Positions 51,773-61,314 of a stretch of DNA of 64,000 nucleotides are shown here, piece by piece. Within the stretch, counting starts at the first letter, position 1, and each line of letters starts with the position of its first letter. Both the position numbers and the translations under genes were made by a program. Below the pieces are notes generated by a model. The model saw only the letters and a program-made list of their open reading frames with translations, made no database searches and was not told the DNA's origin. The DNA comes from Dehalococcoidia bacterium (GTDB lineage: Bacteria > Chloroflexota > Dehalococcoidia > Lucifugimonadales > Lucifugimonadaceae). The stretch spans positions 1 through 64,000 of the forward strand of contig JAJEGY010000007.1 in assembly GCA_022819585.1 (NCBI GenBank), written 5' to 3'.

Positions 51773-53874
51773 GCGGTCGCTGGTGTGGGAGAGACCGCCG
51801 ACAAATCCGTGGACTGGACGCCGGGCACAACCGTGAACTGCTCTTCATAGAGCCTACGATACAGATCCGACTTGGCGATTAGCTCTTCGTGCGGTCCGTG
51901 GGCACGGATCCGGCCTTCTTGGATCACCAAAATCTGGTCAGCTGCGATGACCGTGGACAAACGGTGGGCAATCGCGATCGTGGTGCGACCTTCTCGCAGC
52001 CTCGCGATGGCCTCGCGGATAAGTCTCTCAGAGAGCGTATCCAAAGCGCTTGTAGCTTCGTCCAACAGGAGAATCTTCGGATCGGCTAGGATAACTCGGG
52101 CGATCGCTAGACGTTGCCTTTCACCGCCGGAGAGTCTGTACCCATGTTCACCGACTACGGAGTCGTACCCTTCAGGCATCGCCGCAATGGTGTCGTGGAT
52201 CTGCGCTGCTTTCGCGGCTTCAATCAACTCAGCCTCGTCAGCAGATGGTTTGCCGTAGAGAAGGTTCTCCCGGGCAGAGGCATGGAAGAGAAACGGATTC
52301 TGTGAAACGACTCCTACCAGTTGCGTCAGATTATTGTGTGTGATGTCCTTGATGTTCACACCATCGATCATCACTGCACCTTCGTCAGCGTCGTAGAGCC
52401 GCGACGCTAAGTATCCGATCGTGGTTTTGCCAGATCCGCTGGGGCCAACGAGCGCAGTCAGTTCCCCAGCGCCTGCGGTGAATGAGATGTTCGATAGCGA
52501 AAAAGGTTGCTCTTCTTCTGTTGGGCTCTCGTTGTCGTTTGGATCTTGTCTCGTCGGCTGGGATTGCGGTGTACCGTTGCCACGTCCATCGCGATTTTGC
52601 ATTGACGGCATTGATAGTTCGCCGCCCATTTGACCGTCTCCGCCAGGTGGGGCACCGCCCTGTCCACTGAACCCGCTAGACGATCCTCGCGAGGTCTGTG
52701 CTTGGAGTTTGGCCTCGAGCCGTTCGAGTTCTGATGCCTGATAAGTGAACGAAACGTTGTGGAAAACAACCTCGCCTCTAGCGGTGCCAGGATCGATATG
52801 AGTCGGGTCGATAGGGTCCACGATGGTGGGTTTAATGTCCATATATTCAAAGATGCGTTCGAAAAGGGCGAGCGAACCTGCGATCTCTACACCACGCTGC
52901 AACAGGTTGGCCATCGGGAAGAGAAGTCTGGCTTGGATCGTCGAGAAGGCGACGATATCACCTAGAGTCACGCGGTCGCTGCCGTCTAGGATGAGGATAC
53001 CGCCAATCAGCCAGATAAATGCTGGGGCCATTGTGAAAAATGCCTGCACAACGATGAAGAATCCTCGACCAGTCATGTATTGCCGGATAGACACATCGGT
53101 GAGTTTGGTGTTGGTGTCTTGGAACTCCCTCAGCTGCTCCGCCTCACGCCCGAATGTTTTGGCGACGATGACACCCGAGACGAACAGCGTTTCTCCAGTT
53201 TTCGCGGTTAGATCCGCCAATGTCCTCTGCATCTGGCTGGTTAATCTGCGACGGCGTTGTCCAACAATTCGGGAAAGATAGGCGAATATCGGCATCGTGC
53301 AGACGGCGACGATCGTCAATTCCCACGACAGAATCAACATCGCAACGAGCGCGGCTGCGACTACAGTAACGCTGGAGAGTATGTTGACGACGGTGTCGGT
53401 TAGAACCAGTTGCGTGCTCGAAACATCGTTGGCCAAACGAGATTGGATGTCACCTGTCTTGGTCGATGAGAAGAATGAGATCGGTTGTTTGAGGAGATGG
53501 TTGTATACCGTGTGCCGCATATCCTCCATCACCTTGAAACCGACGGAAGCGTTCAACCGGGATTGGATGAAGTTGAGAACGCCCGCGACGGCGGCGACGA
53601 ACACCATGCCGCCAATCAACCAGAGCAGCAGGTCCATGTCCTGCTGAGGTAAAGCATCATCGATGACTCGCTGGATGAGCAGGGGAGTGACGACACCGAG
53701 TGCGGAGGTGACGAGAACCAACAACCCGACGATCGCCAACGTCCATTTGTAATCGGCATATAGTCTGACGACGCGCTTGAACGTATCTCGTGGAAATGGT
53801 CGGTTACGCGGAGGTTCAGGCATCATGCCAAACCCCGGGCCACCCATTCCGCCCCGCATGCCTCCTCCTCTCAT
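51769..53874 (-). CDS. ABC exporter (fused permease-ATPase) with low-complexity insertion in the ATPase domain
   Basis: A 701-residue half-transporter: Gly/Met-rich N-terminus, six transmembrane helices to about residue 330, then the nucleotide-binding domain. Walker A GPSGSGKTT is near 477-485, the signature LSGGERQRLAIARVIL near 581 and Walker B ILLLDEATSALD follows. Between VVFHNVSFTY and SNISFTAGAGELTALVG, where relatives have about 10 residues, there are about 75 Gly/Ser/Gln/Asn/Pro-rich residues. It belongs to the multidrug/lipid (MsbA/LmrA-like) exporters and should work as a homodimer or with a partner. Confidence 0.88.
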   Translation of the reverse strand: MRGGGMRGGMGGPGFGMMPEPPRNRPFPRDTFKRVVRLYADYKWTLAIVGLLVLVTSALGVVTPLLIQRVIDDALPQQDMDLLLWLIGGMVFVAAVAGVLNFIQSRLNASVGFKVMEDMRHTVYNHLLKQPISFFSSTKTGDIQSRLANDVSSTQLVLTDTVVNILSSVTVVAAALVAMLILSWELTIVAVCTMPIFAYLSRIVGQRRRRLTSQMQRTLADLTAKTGETLFVSGVIVAKTFGREAEQLREFQDTNTKLTDVSIRQYMTGRGFFIVVQAFFTMAPAFIWLIGGILILDGSDRVTLGDIVAFSTIQARLLFPMANLLQRGVEIAGSLALFERIFEYMDIKPTIVDPIDPTHIDPGTARGEVVFHNVSFTYQASELERLEAKLQAQTSRGSSSGFSGQGGAPPGGDGQMGGELSMPSMQNRDGRGNGTPQSQPTRQDPNDNESPTEEEQPFSLSNISFTAGAGELTALVGPSGSGKTTIGYLASRLYDADEGAVMIDGVNIKDITHNNLTQLVGVVSQNPFLFHASARENLLYGKPSADEAELIEAAKAAQIHDTIAAMPEGYDSVVGEHGYRLSGGERQRLAIARVILADPKILLLDEATSALDTLSERLIREAIARLREGRTTIAIAHRLSTVIAADQILVIQEGRIRAHGPHEELIAKSDLYRRLYEEQFTVVPGVQSTDLSAVSPTPATA

Positions 53875-53992
53875 ATAAACCTCCGAGATTGCGCGTCAGG
53901 ACGCCGACGCGGTTCATCTTTGGGGACGTGACCTCAACACCCCTAGTTCCAAACTTCATCCCCAGCCGACAAGAGAGCGCACCAACTTTAGT

Positions 53993-54068
53993 TGGTAGCC
54001 CGTAGGGGAGTCGAACCCCTGTTTTAGCCTTGAGAGGGCTACGTCCTGGGCCACTAGACGAACGGGCC
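53993..54068 (-). tRNA. tRNA-Glu (CTC)
   Basis: Minus strand cloverleaf: acceptor GGCCCGT/ACGGGCT with a terminal G-U pair, D-arm GTC...GAC, anticodon stem TAGCC/GGCTA with loop CTCTCAA (anticodon CTC), T-arm AGGGG-TTCGACT-CCCCT, discriminator A and encoded CCA. It reads GAG. Confidence 0.93.
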
Positions 54069-54114
54069 ACCGCTGTGTGCGTGAACTGGACTTTAGCGTC
54101 CGCGCTCTCGTTTT

Positions 54115-54188
54115 TGGCTGCCGATGCAGGATTCGAACCCGCGCTCCCAGATCCAGAGTCTGGTGTCCTACCACTAGACGAATCGGCA
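54115..54188 (-). tRNA. tRNA-Gln (CTG)
   Basis: Minus strand cloverleaf: acceptor TGCCGAT/ATCGGCA, D-arm GTC...GAC, anticodon stem CCAGA/TCTGG with loop CTCTGGA (anticodon CTG), T-arm GCGGG-TTCGAAT-CCTGC, discriminator G and encoded CCA. It lies 46 nt upstream of tRNA-Glu and is probably cotranscribed with it. Confidence 0.94.
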
Positions 54189-54473
54189 ACGGCTCGCTCG
54201 GAACATTCTAACAGATGCCGTCTCATGGTCCGAATTAGATCGATTTTCGGTCTGCACGAACCCATCTTCTTCAGATCACCCCACGGCTCTCTGAGTTGGA
54301 ATGCGAGTTCGGTTTTGTCGAAATTGGTGTATACTGCGCGCAATGTTGGACGCAACCATGCGCGTAGGCGCGCGGATTCTCGAAATTCGTTGCTGACCGT
54401 GGATGTTGTTTTGTCGTAGCAACGCGTCCGATCCATGTAACAACGGCATACGTAAACACAGGAGTGTGTTGAA

Positions 54474-56399
54474 TTGAGATCGCGAATAAAGGCCTTATAT
54501 TTGCTCTACGCGATGGCAGCCCTTGTTGCTGTCACCGCTTGGGCATGTGGCGGCGACCCTGAGACTGTCATAGTCAAAGAAACGGTGGTCGTGGAGGTTG
54601 AGAAGGAGGTGCAAGTCGAAGTCGAGAAGGAAGTTCAGGTCACGGTTGAAGTAGAGAAGGTGGTAGAGGTCGAAAAGGTTGTGGAAGTAGAGAAGGTGGT
54701 AGAGGTGATGGTGGATAAGGAGGAAGCCGCTCCAACCGCGACGCCTCAACCGGTCAGCCAAGAGCTGCCTGAGCCTGAATCTGCAGTCGGTACTTTGGTA
54801 ATGATTCCAGAAGGCGTCGCACCGGGCGTCGGAATTAACCGCTCGCAAGCACCTGAGTCTTTGATGTACTGGGGAGTTTCTGAGCAGCTATTCCGTCCGA
54901 ACGACGACGGCACCCTGGTAGGACCTTGGCTCGCGGAAAGCTGGGAAATTGCTCCCGATGGATCGCAAGCGACGGTCAAAATCCGTAGCGGTGTGCAGTT
55001 CCACGATGGTTGGGGAGAACTTACGGCTCACGACTTTGCTTGGAGCCTGAACGATACCAACGGTGCGATCACTCCTGAGAGTATCCACGGACAGGCGGGA
55101 GACTTCGCGGCGTTCATGGACGAAGCCGAAGCGACCGATGACCGTACCCTGATCCTGAACTTCAACGCCCCTGAACCTCGTTGGACGACGTTGCTGTTCA
55201 ACCAGGCCGGTGACGCGTTTGGCGTCTTCTCCAAGAAGGTGTACGACGATATGGGCGCCGACTGGATGCGTGAAAACATCATCGGCACCGGACCATACAC
55301 GGTTCAGGAATGGCGTCAATCTGACAGTGCGACGCTTATCGCCCAAGAGACCCATTGGGACAAAGTCGCGGAAGTTGGGACGTTGCGGTTAATCGACGTT
55401 CCGGAAACGGTGGCTCGCATTTCCGCGTTGCGGTCTGGTGGAGCTGACTGGGCAGTATTGCCAGTTCGTGAGATGAAGGACCTGACCCGCGACGGGTTTG
55501 GCGTGCTTACAACTGGTCGACAGAGCGGTGTGCCCCTCAATATGGCGGGCAACTACTGGGAATCAACTGCGGTCAAGACTGGTGAGACGATCACTCACGT
55601 GACGTTCGTACACGACATCCCATGGATCGGCAATCCACACAAGCCTGACGACAACAACAACCCGGCCGGCATGGATGACATGGAACAGGCTCGGTTGGTT
55701 CGCTGGGCAATCGCGTTGTCAATCAACCGTCCGCTAGTCAACGAATCGCTCTACGGCGGCAACGCCTCCGAGTACCACGTCGGAATGTTCCACGTGAACA
55801 ACGTTGACTGGGACGACAAGTGGCGTGTCCCGTACGACCCAGCGTTGGCAAACGATTATCTCGACCAAGCTGGTTATGCAAAGGACGACAACGGAGTCCG
55901 GTTCGCGATGCCGATCTACGCTTTCACCTCTGTGCGTGACTGGGCAGAGATTGCAGACACGGCCGCTGGTTTCATCAACCAGCTGGGCATCGAGACGAAC
56001 ATCGTGAAAGTTGCGTACTCAATCGTTCGCCCGAGCTTGGTGGCCCGAAGCACGACGACGCCCGCGACGCAGTGGTGCAGGTCGGACTTGTGGAAACCGT
56101 ACGACTGGGTGACGGGAGAGGAGGAAACGAGTCTGACTCGTGGCGGCTTCGGTTGTCACATGGAGATACCGTTCATCTTGGAAACGGTTCAAAAAGTGGC
56201 GGCAGAGCCTGACCCGATTAAGCGCACTGAGTACAACGTCGCTATGGCGCAATACCTGTACGATCAGGCGCTGAAGATCGGGATCATCGCTCTACCATTC
56301 GTGTCGGCGTACAACCCGAACTCGATCGCGGAATGGCCGATGCGTCCTGGTCCTCAGGCACCGCACACTTCGCCGGAGCTGATCGTTCCAGCCCGTTAA
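54474..56399 (+). CDS. ABC transporter solute-binding lipoprotein (SBP family 5, peptide/nickel type)
   Basis: A 641-residue exported lipoprotein. The signal peptide ends VTAWACGG with lipid-anchored Cys25. Residues about 30-78 are a Val/Glu/Lys repeat linker. The family-5 body follows: LMYWGVSEQLFRPNDDGTLV, LAESWEIAPDG, VKIRSGVQFHDG, NIIGTGPYTVQEW and VRWAIALSINRPLVNE. It starts with TTG behind AGGAG. It precedes two permease genes of the DppBC type but no ATPase genes. It likely captures peptides or similar solutes outside the membrane. Confidence 0.9.
   Translation: MRSRIKALYLLYAMAALVAVTAWACGGDPETVIVKETVVVEVEKEVQVEVEKEVQVTVEVEKVVEVEKVVEVEKVVEVMVDKEEAAPTATPQPVSQELPEPESAVGTLVMIPEGVAPGVGINRSQAPESLMYWGVSEQLFRPNDDGTLVGPWLAESWEIAPDGSQATVKIRSGVQFHDGWGELTAHDFAWSLNDTNGAITPESIHGQAGDFAAFMDEAEATDDRTLILNFNAPEPRWTTLLFNQAGDAFGVFSKKVYDDMGADWMRENIIGTGPYTVQEWRQSDSATLIAQETHWDKVAEVGTLRLIDVPETVARISALRSGGADWAVLPVREMKDLTRDGFGVLTTGRQSGVPLNMAGNYWESTAVKTGETITHVTFVHDIPWIGNPHKPDDNNNPAGMDDMEQARLVRWAIALSINRPLVNESLYGGNASEYHVGMFHVNNVDWDDKWRVPYDPALANDYLDQAGYAKDDNGVRFAMPIYAFTSVRDWAEIADTAAGFINQLGIETNIVKVAYSIVRPSLVARSTTTPATQWCRSDLWKPYDWVTGEEETSLTRGGFGCHMEIPFILETVQKVAAEPDPIKRTEYNVAMAQYLYDQALKIGIIALPFVSAYNPNSIAEWPMRPGPQAPHTSPELIVPAR
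54582..54720 (+). repeat. In-frame tandem repeat encoding a VEVEK-type linker
   Basis: Near-identical units of about 18-21 nt built on GTTGAAGTAGAGAAGGTGGT recur within the solute-binding gene, encoding repeated VEVEKVVEVEKVV segments. The alternating Val and charged residues could form an extended strand or a coiled stalk between lipid anchor and binding domain. Confidence 0.75.
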
Positions 56400-56467
56400 G
56401 GCACATGGAAATGCGATCGCCTCTCGCCGTTGTTCTACCGAGCGAGTGAGACGATTGCTAAAACGCC

Positions 56468-56502
56468 GGGCCGCGTCGCGCATTCGATGTGCATCGCGGT
56501 CC
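56468..56502 (+). promoter_or_regulatory. Intercistronic hairpin between binding protein and permease genes
   Basis: GGGCCGCG (56468-56475) pairs with CGCGGTCC (56495-56502, one G-U pair) in the 158-nt gap. Hairpins here often stabilise the upstream mRNA or reduce read-through so that the binding protein is made in excess. Confidence 0.4.
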
Positions 56503-56557
56503 GGTGCGATAGATGCGATGATGCTTGTCGAGCGCATCGCGTGAACAAGATGATCCC

Positions 56558-57511
56558 GTGCGCAAATTCCTAATCAGACGATTCTTTGCCGGCATCCTGT
56601 CGATTCTCGCGGCAACCGCCATCGTCTTCGGCCTGTCTAGAGCCGCAGGTGATCCTCTGCTTCTTTACGCCAAGCCAGGTGGATATGGGGTCACTCCTGA
56701 GCAGGAACAGGCCCTGAAGGAGAAACTCCGACTTGATCGTCCGCTCGTGGTCCAGTACCTGCTATGGCTGACAGATTTGGCGCGTGGCGACTTTGGCAAG
56801 ACACTTCTGGCAGAGCAGTTGGTGACGCGGGTCATCGGCGAGAAGATGGGTGCGACCGTGCAGTTGGGGATCGCTTCATGGTTGTTGGCGACAGTGATGG
56901 GAGTGCCTCTAGGTGTACTGTCGGCAGTGCTGCGTGGCAGTGTGTGGGACTACTTGGGACGGGGGTACGCGCTTATCGGACAATCCCTACCTACCTTCTG
57001 GCTAGGGTTGATGCTGATTCTGATATTCAACAAACAGTTGGATTGGCTTCCTTTCGGCACACGGGGCTCTACGGAATCGTTTTTCTTCACCTGGGATAAC
57101 TTGCGATATTTCATATTGCCGTCGTTCGCTGTTGCATGGGGCGCGGCTGCAGTCTATTTGAGGCTCACAAGGTCGGCGATGCTGGAGGTTCTCGACTCTG
57201 AATTCGTAAAGCTCGCTCGTTCGAAGGGCGTAGGGCAGACAAAAATCATTTGGAAGCACGCGTTTCGTAACGCCTTGATACCGCCGTTGACCGTGTCAAC
57301 GCTGATTATGGCTGGATTGATCACCGGAAGCGTCGTCGTCGAAACGGTGTTTTCGTGGCCGGGACTTGGGAGATTGGCGGTTCAAGCGGTTCAGGACAAC
57401 GATTTTCCCATACTCACCGCAACGGTTCTCTTCTTTGCAACAGTTTTCGTATTGGTGAATTTACTGACCGACATTCTTTACGCGTTGATAGACCCTCGGA
57501 TTCGATACTGA
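56558..57511 (+). CDS. ABC transporter permease, DppB type
   Basis: A 317-residue membrane protein with the DppB pattern: KFLIRRFFAGILSILAATAIVFGL at the N-terminus, a long extracytoplasmic loop with LRLDRPLVVQYLLWLTDLARGDFG, and the inner-loop motif YLRLTRSAMLEVLDSEFVKL-ARSKGVG that contacts the ATPase. GTG at 56558 gives the normal family N-terminus; no clear ribosome site is seen, so a TTG at 56525 cannot be excluded. Its partner permease begins 19 nt downstream. Confidence 0.88.
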   Translation: MRKFLIRRFFAGILSILAATAIVFGLSRAAGDPLLLYAKPGGYGVTPEQEQALKEKLRLDRPLVVQYLLWLTDLARGDFGKTLLAEQLVTRVIGEKMGATVQLGIASWLLATVMGVPLGVLSAVLRGSVWDYLGRGYALIGQSLPTFWLGLMLILIFNKQLDWLPFGTRGSTESFFFTWDNLRYFILPSFAVAWGAAAVYLRLTRSAMLEVLDSEFVKLARSKGVGQTKIIWKHAFRNALIPPLTVSTLIMAGLITGSVVVETVFSWPGLGRLAVQAVQDNDFPILTATVLFFATVFVLVNLLTDILYALIDPRIRY

Positions 57512-57530
57512 TGACCGGCTGAAACACTCG

Positions 57531-58532
57531 ATGGCGTCCGAAACGAGAACGGAAGAAACTACGGCACTGCAAGGGGCAGCAGCGCCGACACAACGCGTTT
57601 TCCGGCTTTCTCCGGGCTATATCTGGTACGCGTTGCGACGATGGCCGATCATTCCAGCTCTGATCATGGTCGTTCTGGTTGTCACTGGTGTTTTTGCGGA
57701 TCAACTGGCACCGTATGACGAGATCGAACAAGACATCAGATTCCGAAACGCTCCGCCTAGGATCTTCGGCTGGAACTCGGAATACTGGGAAAACCAAGAC
57801 TACTCCCAAGCGATGTTTCGTGCAGAAGAGTCCGTCGGTAAGAACCCCAGCAACCGTTTCATACTCGGCGCAGACCATGTGGGCAGGGACGTCTTAAGCC
57901 GCATCATCCATGGCGCACGTATCTCGCTGGTCGTCACCTCAGTCGCACTGTTCTCAGGTCTGATTCTCGGAGTGACCATAGGTGTGATATCGGGCTATTA
58001 CGGCGGTGTGGTAGACGAGATCTTGATGCGAATGGTCGACGTGTGGTATGCGATACCGTTCCTGTTGCTCGCCATGGTAGCGGTCATTATCTTCGAGGCA
58101 AGCTTGAATCTCATCATCGTTCTGTTGATACTACTCGCATGGAGCGGATACGTCAGGAATCTGCGTGGCGAAGTATTGAGTCTGAAGGAACGCGACTTCG
58201 TCGCCTCGGCCCGCGTCACCGGTGCATCAACATTTCGCATCATCTTCAAACATCTGCTACCGGGACTCATAAACACGATATTCGTGATTGCCAGTCTCAG
58301 AGTAGGGCAGCTGATACTAGCAGAAGCTTCGCTCAGTTTCTTGGGTGCAGGAATTCCAGGTCCGACACCAGCGTGGGGCGTGCTGATTGCGGAAGGTAGG
58401 GAATATGTAGAGTCTGCTTGGTGGCAGACGGTATTCCCTGGAACGGCGATCTTCCTAGTAGTTCTCGCCTTTAACTTCCTAGGCGATTGGGTGCGGGACA
58501 GGCTAGACCCAAGATTGCGACAGTTGGATTAG
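57531..58532 (+). CDS. ABC transporter permease, DppC type
   Basis: A 333-residue permease. WPIIPALIMVVLVVTGVFAD is the first helix, FILGADHVGRDVLSRIIHGA is the family GTDxxGRDxxSR segment, and LSLKERDFVASARVTGAST is the EAA-like coupling loop. It pairs with the DppB-type protein to form the channel of a peptide/nickel-type importer. Its 3' end faces the convergent TlpA-like gene 21 nt away. Confidence 0.9.
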   Translation: MASETRTEETTALQGAAAPTQRVFRLSPGYIWYALRRWPIIPALIMVVLVVTGVFADQLAPYDEIEQDIRFRNAPPRIFGWNSEYWENQDYSQAMFRAEESVGKNPSNRFILGADHVGRDVLSRIIHGARISLVVTSVALFSGLILGVTIGVISGYYGGVVDEILMRMVDVWYAIPFLLLAMVAVIIFEASLNLIIVLLILLAWSGYVRNLRGEVLSLKERDFVASARVTGASTFRIIFKHLLPGLINTIFVIASLRVGQLILAEASLSFLGAGIPGPTPAWGVLIAEGREYVESAWWQTVFPGTAIFLVVLAFNFLGDWVRDRLDPRLRQLD

Positions 58533-58553
58533 GCTAGGAACCTACCGACACAA

Positions 58554-59750
58554 TTAGGCACTGGCGATCAGTTGGTCCAAGATGTCCTGAAGCTGGTTGT
58601 GTTGGATGTAGCCTTGGTGGACGCTCAGGACGTTGTGGTCTTTGTCTAGGAAAAAAGTGGTGGGCGCGGCTACGATCTGGTAGGCGATATGAATGGAGCC
58701 ACCGATATCTGGAATGGCCGGATAGTTGGCTTTCATCTTGCCAAGAAACTCGACGCCATCAGCAGCAGTATCGAAACCGACCGCCTGAACGCCTATGAAT
58801 ACGATCTGGTCGGTACCCGGAGGCCCTAATGTCTGATATGCATGCTCGAAGTTGGGAATCTCAGCCCGACACGGAGGACAAGAAGGGAACCAGAAATTGA
58901 TAACCACAGGTTTACCTTCGTAATCGTTAAGATCAAATGGACCGTGATGAAATGTGTCTCCGCTGAAACTCGGTGCGTCACCAAATCCTGTTGATACTTG
59001 GGTGCTCGCATAAACGATTTCCGGTTCAACTGGTTCATCCTCTGCCGATAATTCGACTGCAACTGCGTCTCCTGCTTGGGGTTCAGCTTCGTCTTCGATC
59101 ACCGCCGCAGTGCTTGCGACGATCTCCTCTACGATCTTGACGAGGTTTTCCTTATCGATCGCACCTTGCCAGATCCGGTGTTCGTTGTGATTACGGTCGA
59201 GGAAGACGGTCGTGGGGTAAGAGAAGACGTTGTAGGCGATCTGGATCGCAGAACCGTTGTCGGGCAATCCGGGGAAGGTGACGCCGATCTCTTCGAAAAG
59301 CTCCGCACCATCTTCGATGGAGTCGAGTCCTAGTTGTTGCACTCCGACGAATTCGACATCGCCGCCCGAAGGTGCGCCGAACTGTTGATAAACCTCTTCA
59401 AAGTGTTCGAGTTCTGCTCGACAAGGCGGACAAGATGGGAACCAAAAGTTGATCACTATCGGTTTGCCGCCGAGTTCTCGAGTATCGAATGTGCCGTGTG
59501 CGAATGTGGTGCCGTGGAAACCTTGTGTATCGCCCAAACCGTCTACGGTTGCGGACTCGAAGGTATCGGGGATTCCAATCGATTTTGTTTCTGCTACCGG
59601 ATCTTCGACCTCGACTGCCGGCACAGGGGGCGGTGGTTCGGCAGTGGGTTGAACATCACTACCACATGCGAAGACCAAGGCTGACGCGGTTAACGCGCCG
59701 ATTAGTGCCAGAAACGCCGAAAAAGGCGTACGACGCAAACGCAATTTCAT
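58554..59750 (-). CDS. Lipoprotein with two tandem thioredoxin-like (TlpA/ResA) domains
   Basis: A 398-residue exported protein. The signal ends SALVFACGS with lipid-anchored Cys29. Two homologous TlpA-like domains follow (about 63-210 and 250-398). Each has NFWFPSCPPCRAE with an intact CPPC active site (107-110 and 291-294) and a cis-Pro region (SYPTTVFLD, AAPTTFFLD). An acidic linker separates them. It probably reduces or isomerises disulfides, or serves cytochrome maturation, on the outer face of the membrane. One lipid anchor carrying two active redox domains is unusual for the family. Confidence 0.88.
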   Translation of the reverse strand: MKLRLRRTPFSAFLALIGALTASALVFACGSDVQPTAEPPPPVPAVEVEDPVAETKSIGIPDTFESATVDGLGDTQGFHGTTFAHGTFDTRELGGKPIVINFWFPSCPPCRAELEHFEEVYQQFGAPSGGDVEFVGVQQLGLDSIEDGAELFEEIGVTFPGLPDNGSAIQIAYNVFSYPTTVFLDRNHNEHRIWQGAIDKENLVKIVEEIVASTAAVIEDEAEPQAGDAVAVELSAEDEPVEPEIVYASTQVSTGFGDAPSFSGDTFHHGPFDLNDYEGKPVVINFWFPSCPPCRAEIPNFEHAYQTLGPPGTDQIVFIGVQAVGFDTAADGVEFLGKMKANYPAIPDIGGSIHIAYQIVAAPTTFFLDKDHNVLSVHQGYIQHNQLQDILDQLIASA

Positions 59751-59845
59751 CTTCTCACCGCCAATCAGATCTGCTGTCTCCTATTAGATGATACGTGCCG
59801 ATTCAATCGCAAGTTTTGGAGTTCCGACCACAAAATATGGGAAGG

Positions 59846-61186
59846 TCAATCCTCCAAGACGTCGGCGGCAATTCCGTCTAATTCGTCGTGAAGCGCTTGC
59901 GTTAATCCGGCGATTGGGACACGCACTTGATCCATCGTGTCGCGATGGCGGATCGTAACTGCGTCGTCAGACTCAATCGTGTCGAAGTCGACGGTTACAC
60001 ATAGCGGCGTCCCGATTTCGTCTTGCCTTCGGTAACGTCGACCTATGCTTTGCGTCTCATCGTATTGGGCGTTGAATCGGGAGCGTACTAAGTCGTAGAC
60101 CTCGCGCGCCTTGGGAGTCAATCGGGCGTTACGGCTCAACGGCAGGATCGCCACTTGGTAAGGGGCGATATTCGGGTGGAATCTCAAGACGACCCGCTTG
60201 TCGTTGTTGACCTCTTCTTCGTCGTAAGCATCAACTAAGAATGCCAATGCCGATCGGTCGGCACCCATTGCGGGTTCAACGACGTAAGGAACGAAGCGTT
60301 TGTTGTTGGGTTGATCGTAGTAGGACAAGTCCTTGCCCGACTTCTGGATGTGGGCTTTCAGGTCATAGTCGGTGCGGTTCGATATGGTTTCGAGTTCGCC
60401 CCAACCCCAAGGGAATAGGAACTCCACGTCGGCACTGCCTTTGGAGTAGTGGGGCAGCTCGTCGGCCCCGTGTTCACGCACTCGCAATTTCGATCGGCGA
60501 ATACCCAAATCTGAGAACCAGTCCATCGAGAAATCGATCCAGTAGCGATGCCAATCCTCGTCAGTTCCCGGTTCGCAGAAGTACTCCATCTCCATCTGCT
60601 CGAATTCGCGAGTTCGGAAGGTGAAGTTGCCGGGCGTGATCTCGTTGCGGAACGATTTGCCTTGCTGGGCTATGCCGAATGGGATACGGACACGGCTGCT
60701 ATTAACCACGTTGTCAAAATCGACGAACATCGCCTGCGCGGTCTCGGGGCGGAGGTAGACAATGTTGTCATCTCCTTCAACGGGCCCGATATGCGTGCGA
60801 AACATGAGGTTGAAGTGGCGTGGTTCGCCGAGTTCGCCACCGCAATCGGGGCAACTGTCAGTTTCCAACATGTCAGCACGATGCCGACGATGGCACTCAT
60901 TGCACTCTGCCAGCGGGTCGGTAAAGCTATCGACGTGACCACTCGCCACCCATACGTTCGGATGCATCAGGATAGATGCGTCGATGCCGACCACATCCTC
61001 GCGGTCTCGAACCATCGATTTCCACCACTGATCCTTGACATTGCGCTTCAGTTCAACGCCGACCGGACCGTAATCGTAAAGGCTTCCGATACCTCCGTAT
61101 ATCTCGCTGCTCTGGAAGATGAAGCCTCGCCGTTTGCAGAGGCTCACTACGGTATCCAAGCTGACGTTATCAAGGTTGCGTTTCAA
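59846..61186 (-). CDS. glyQS: Glycyl-tRNA synthetase, homodimeric (alpha2) type
   Basis: A 446-residue class II synthetase. The N-terminus has CKRRGFIFQSSEIYGGIGS and DYGPVGVELKRNVKDQWWK; a Cys cluster CNECHRR...SCPDCGG binds zinc. Motif 2 is FRNEITPGNFTFRTREFEQ, motif 3 GADRSALAFLVDAY, and the anticodon-binding domain begins PYQVAILPLSRN. It charges tRNA-Gly. TTG start. It is a single-gene unit; no T-box or glycine riboswitch was recognised upstream. Confidence 0.95.
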   Translation of the reverse strand: MKRNLDNVSLDTVVSLCKRRGFIFQSSEIYGGIGSLYDYGPVGVELKRNVKDQWWKSMVRDREDVVGIDASILMHPNVWVASGHVDSFTDPLAECNECHRRHRADMLETDSCPDCGGELGEPRHFNLMFRTHIGPVEGDDNIVYLRPETAQAMFVDFDNVVNSSRVRIPFGIAQQGKSFRNEITPGNFTFRTREFEQMEMEYFCEPGTDEDWHRYWIDFSMDWFSDLGIRRSKLRVREHGADELPHYSKGSADVEFLFPWGWGELETISNRTDYDLKAHIQKSGKDLSYYDQPNNKRFVPYVVEPAMGADRSALAFLVDAYDEEEVNNDKRVVLRFHPNIAPYQVAILPLSRNARLTPKAREVYDLVRSRFNAQYDETQSIGRRYRRQDEIGTPLCVTVDFDTIESDDAVTIRHRDTMDQVRVPIAGLTQALHDELDGIAADVLED

Positions 61187-61314
61187 TGTGACTTGCCGAC
61201 CTTTGGTTGATTAGGGTGTCGAACTAGTGTGACGGTGAAATGTCGTGCACCGCATAGTTTCAGTGTAAAGAGGGGTGTTTCAAACTTTGCGCGGTCGCAA
61301 TGTTTAGTTGCCGA

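Noticed and set aside
54300-54340. Possible promoter (TATACT) upstream of the solute-binding protein gene
   Set aside because: The -10-like hexamer has no acceptable -35 at normal spacing, so it is not called.
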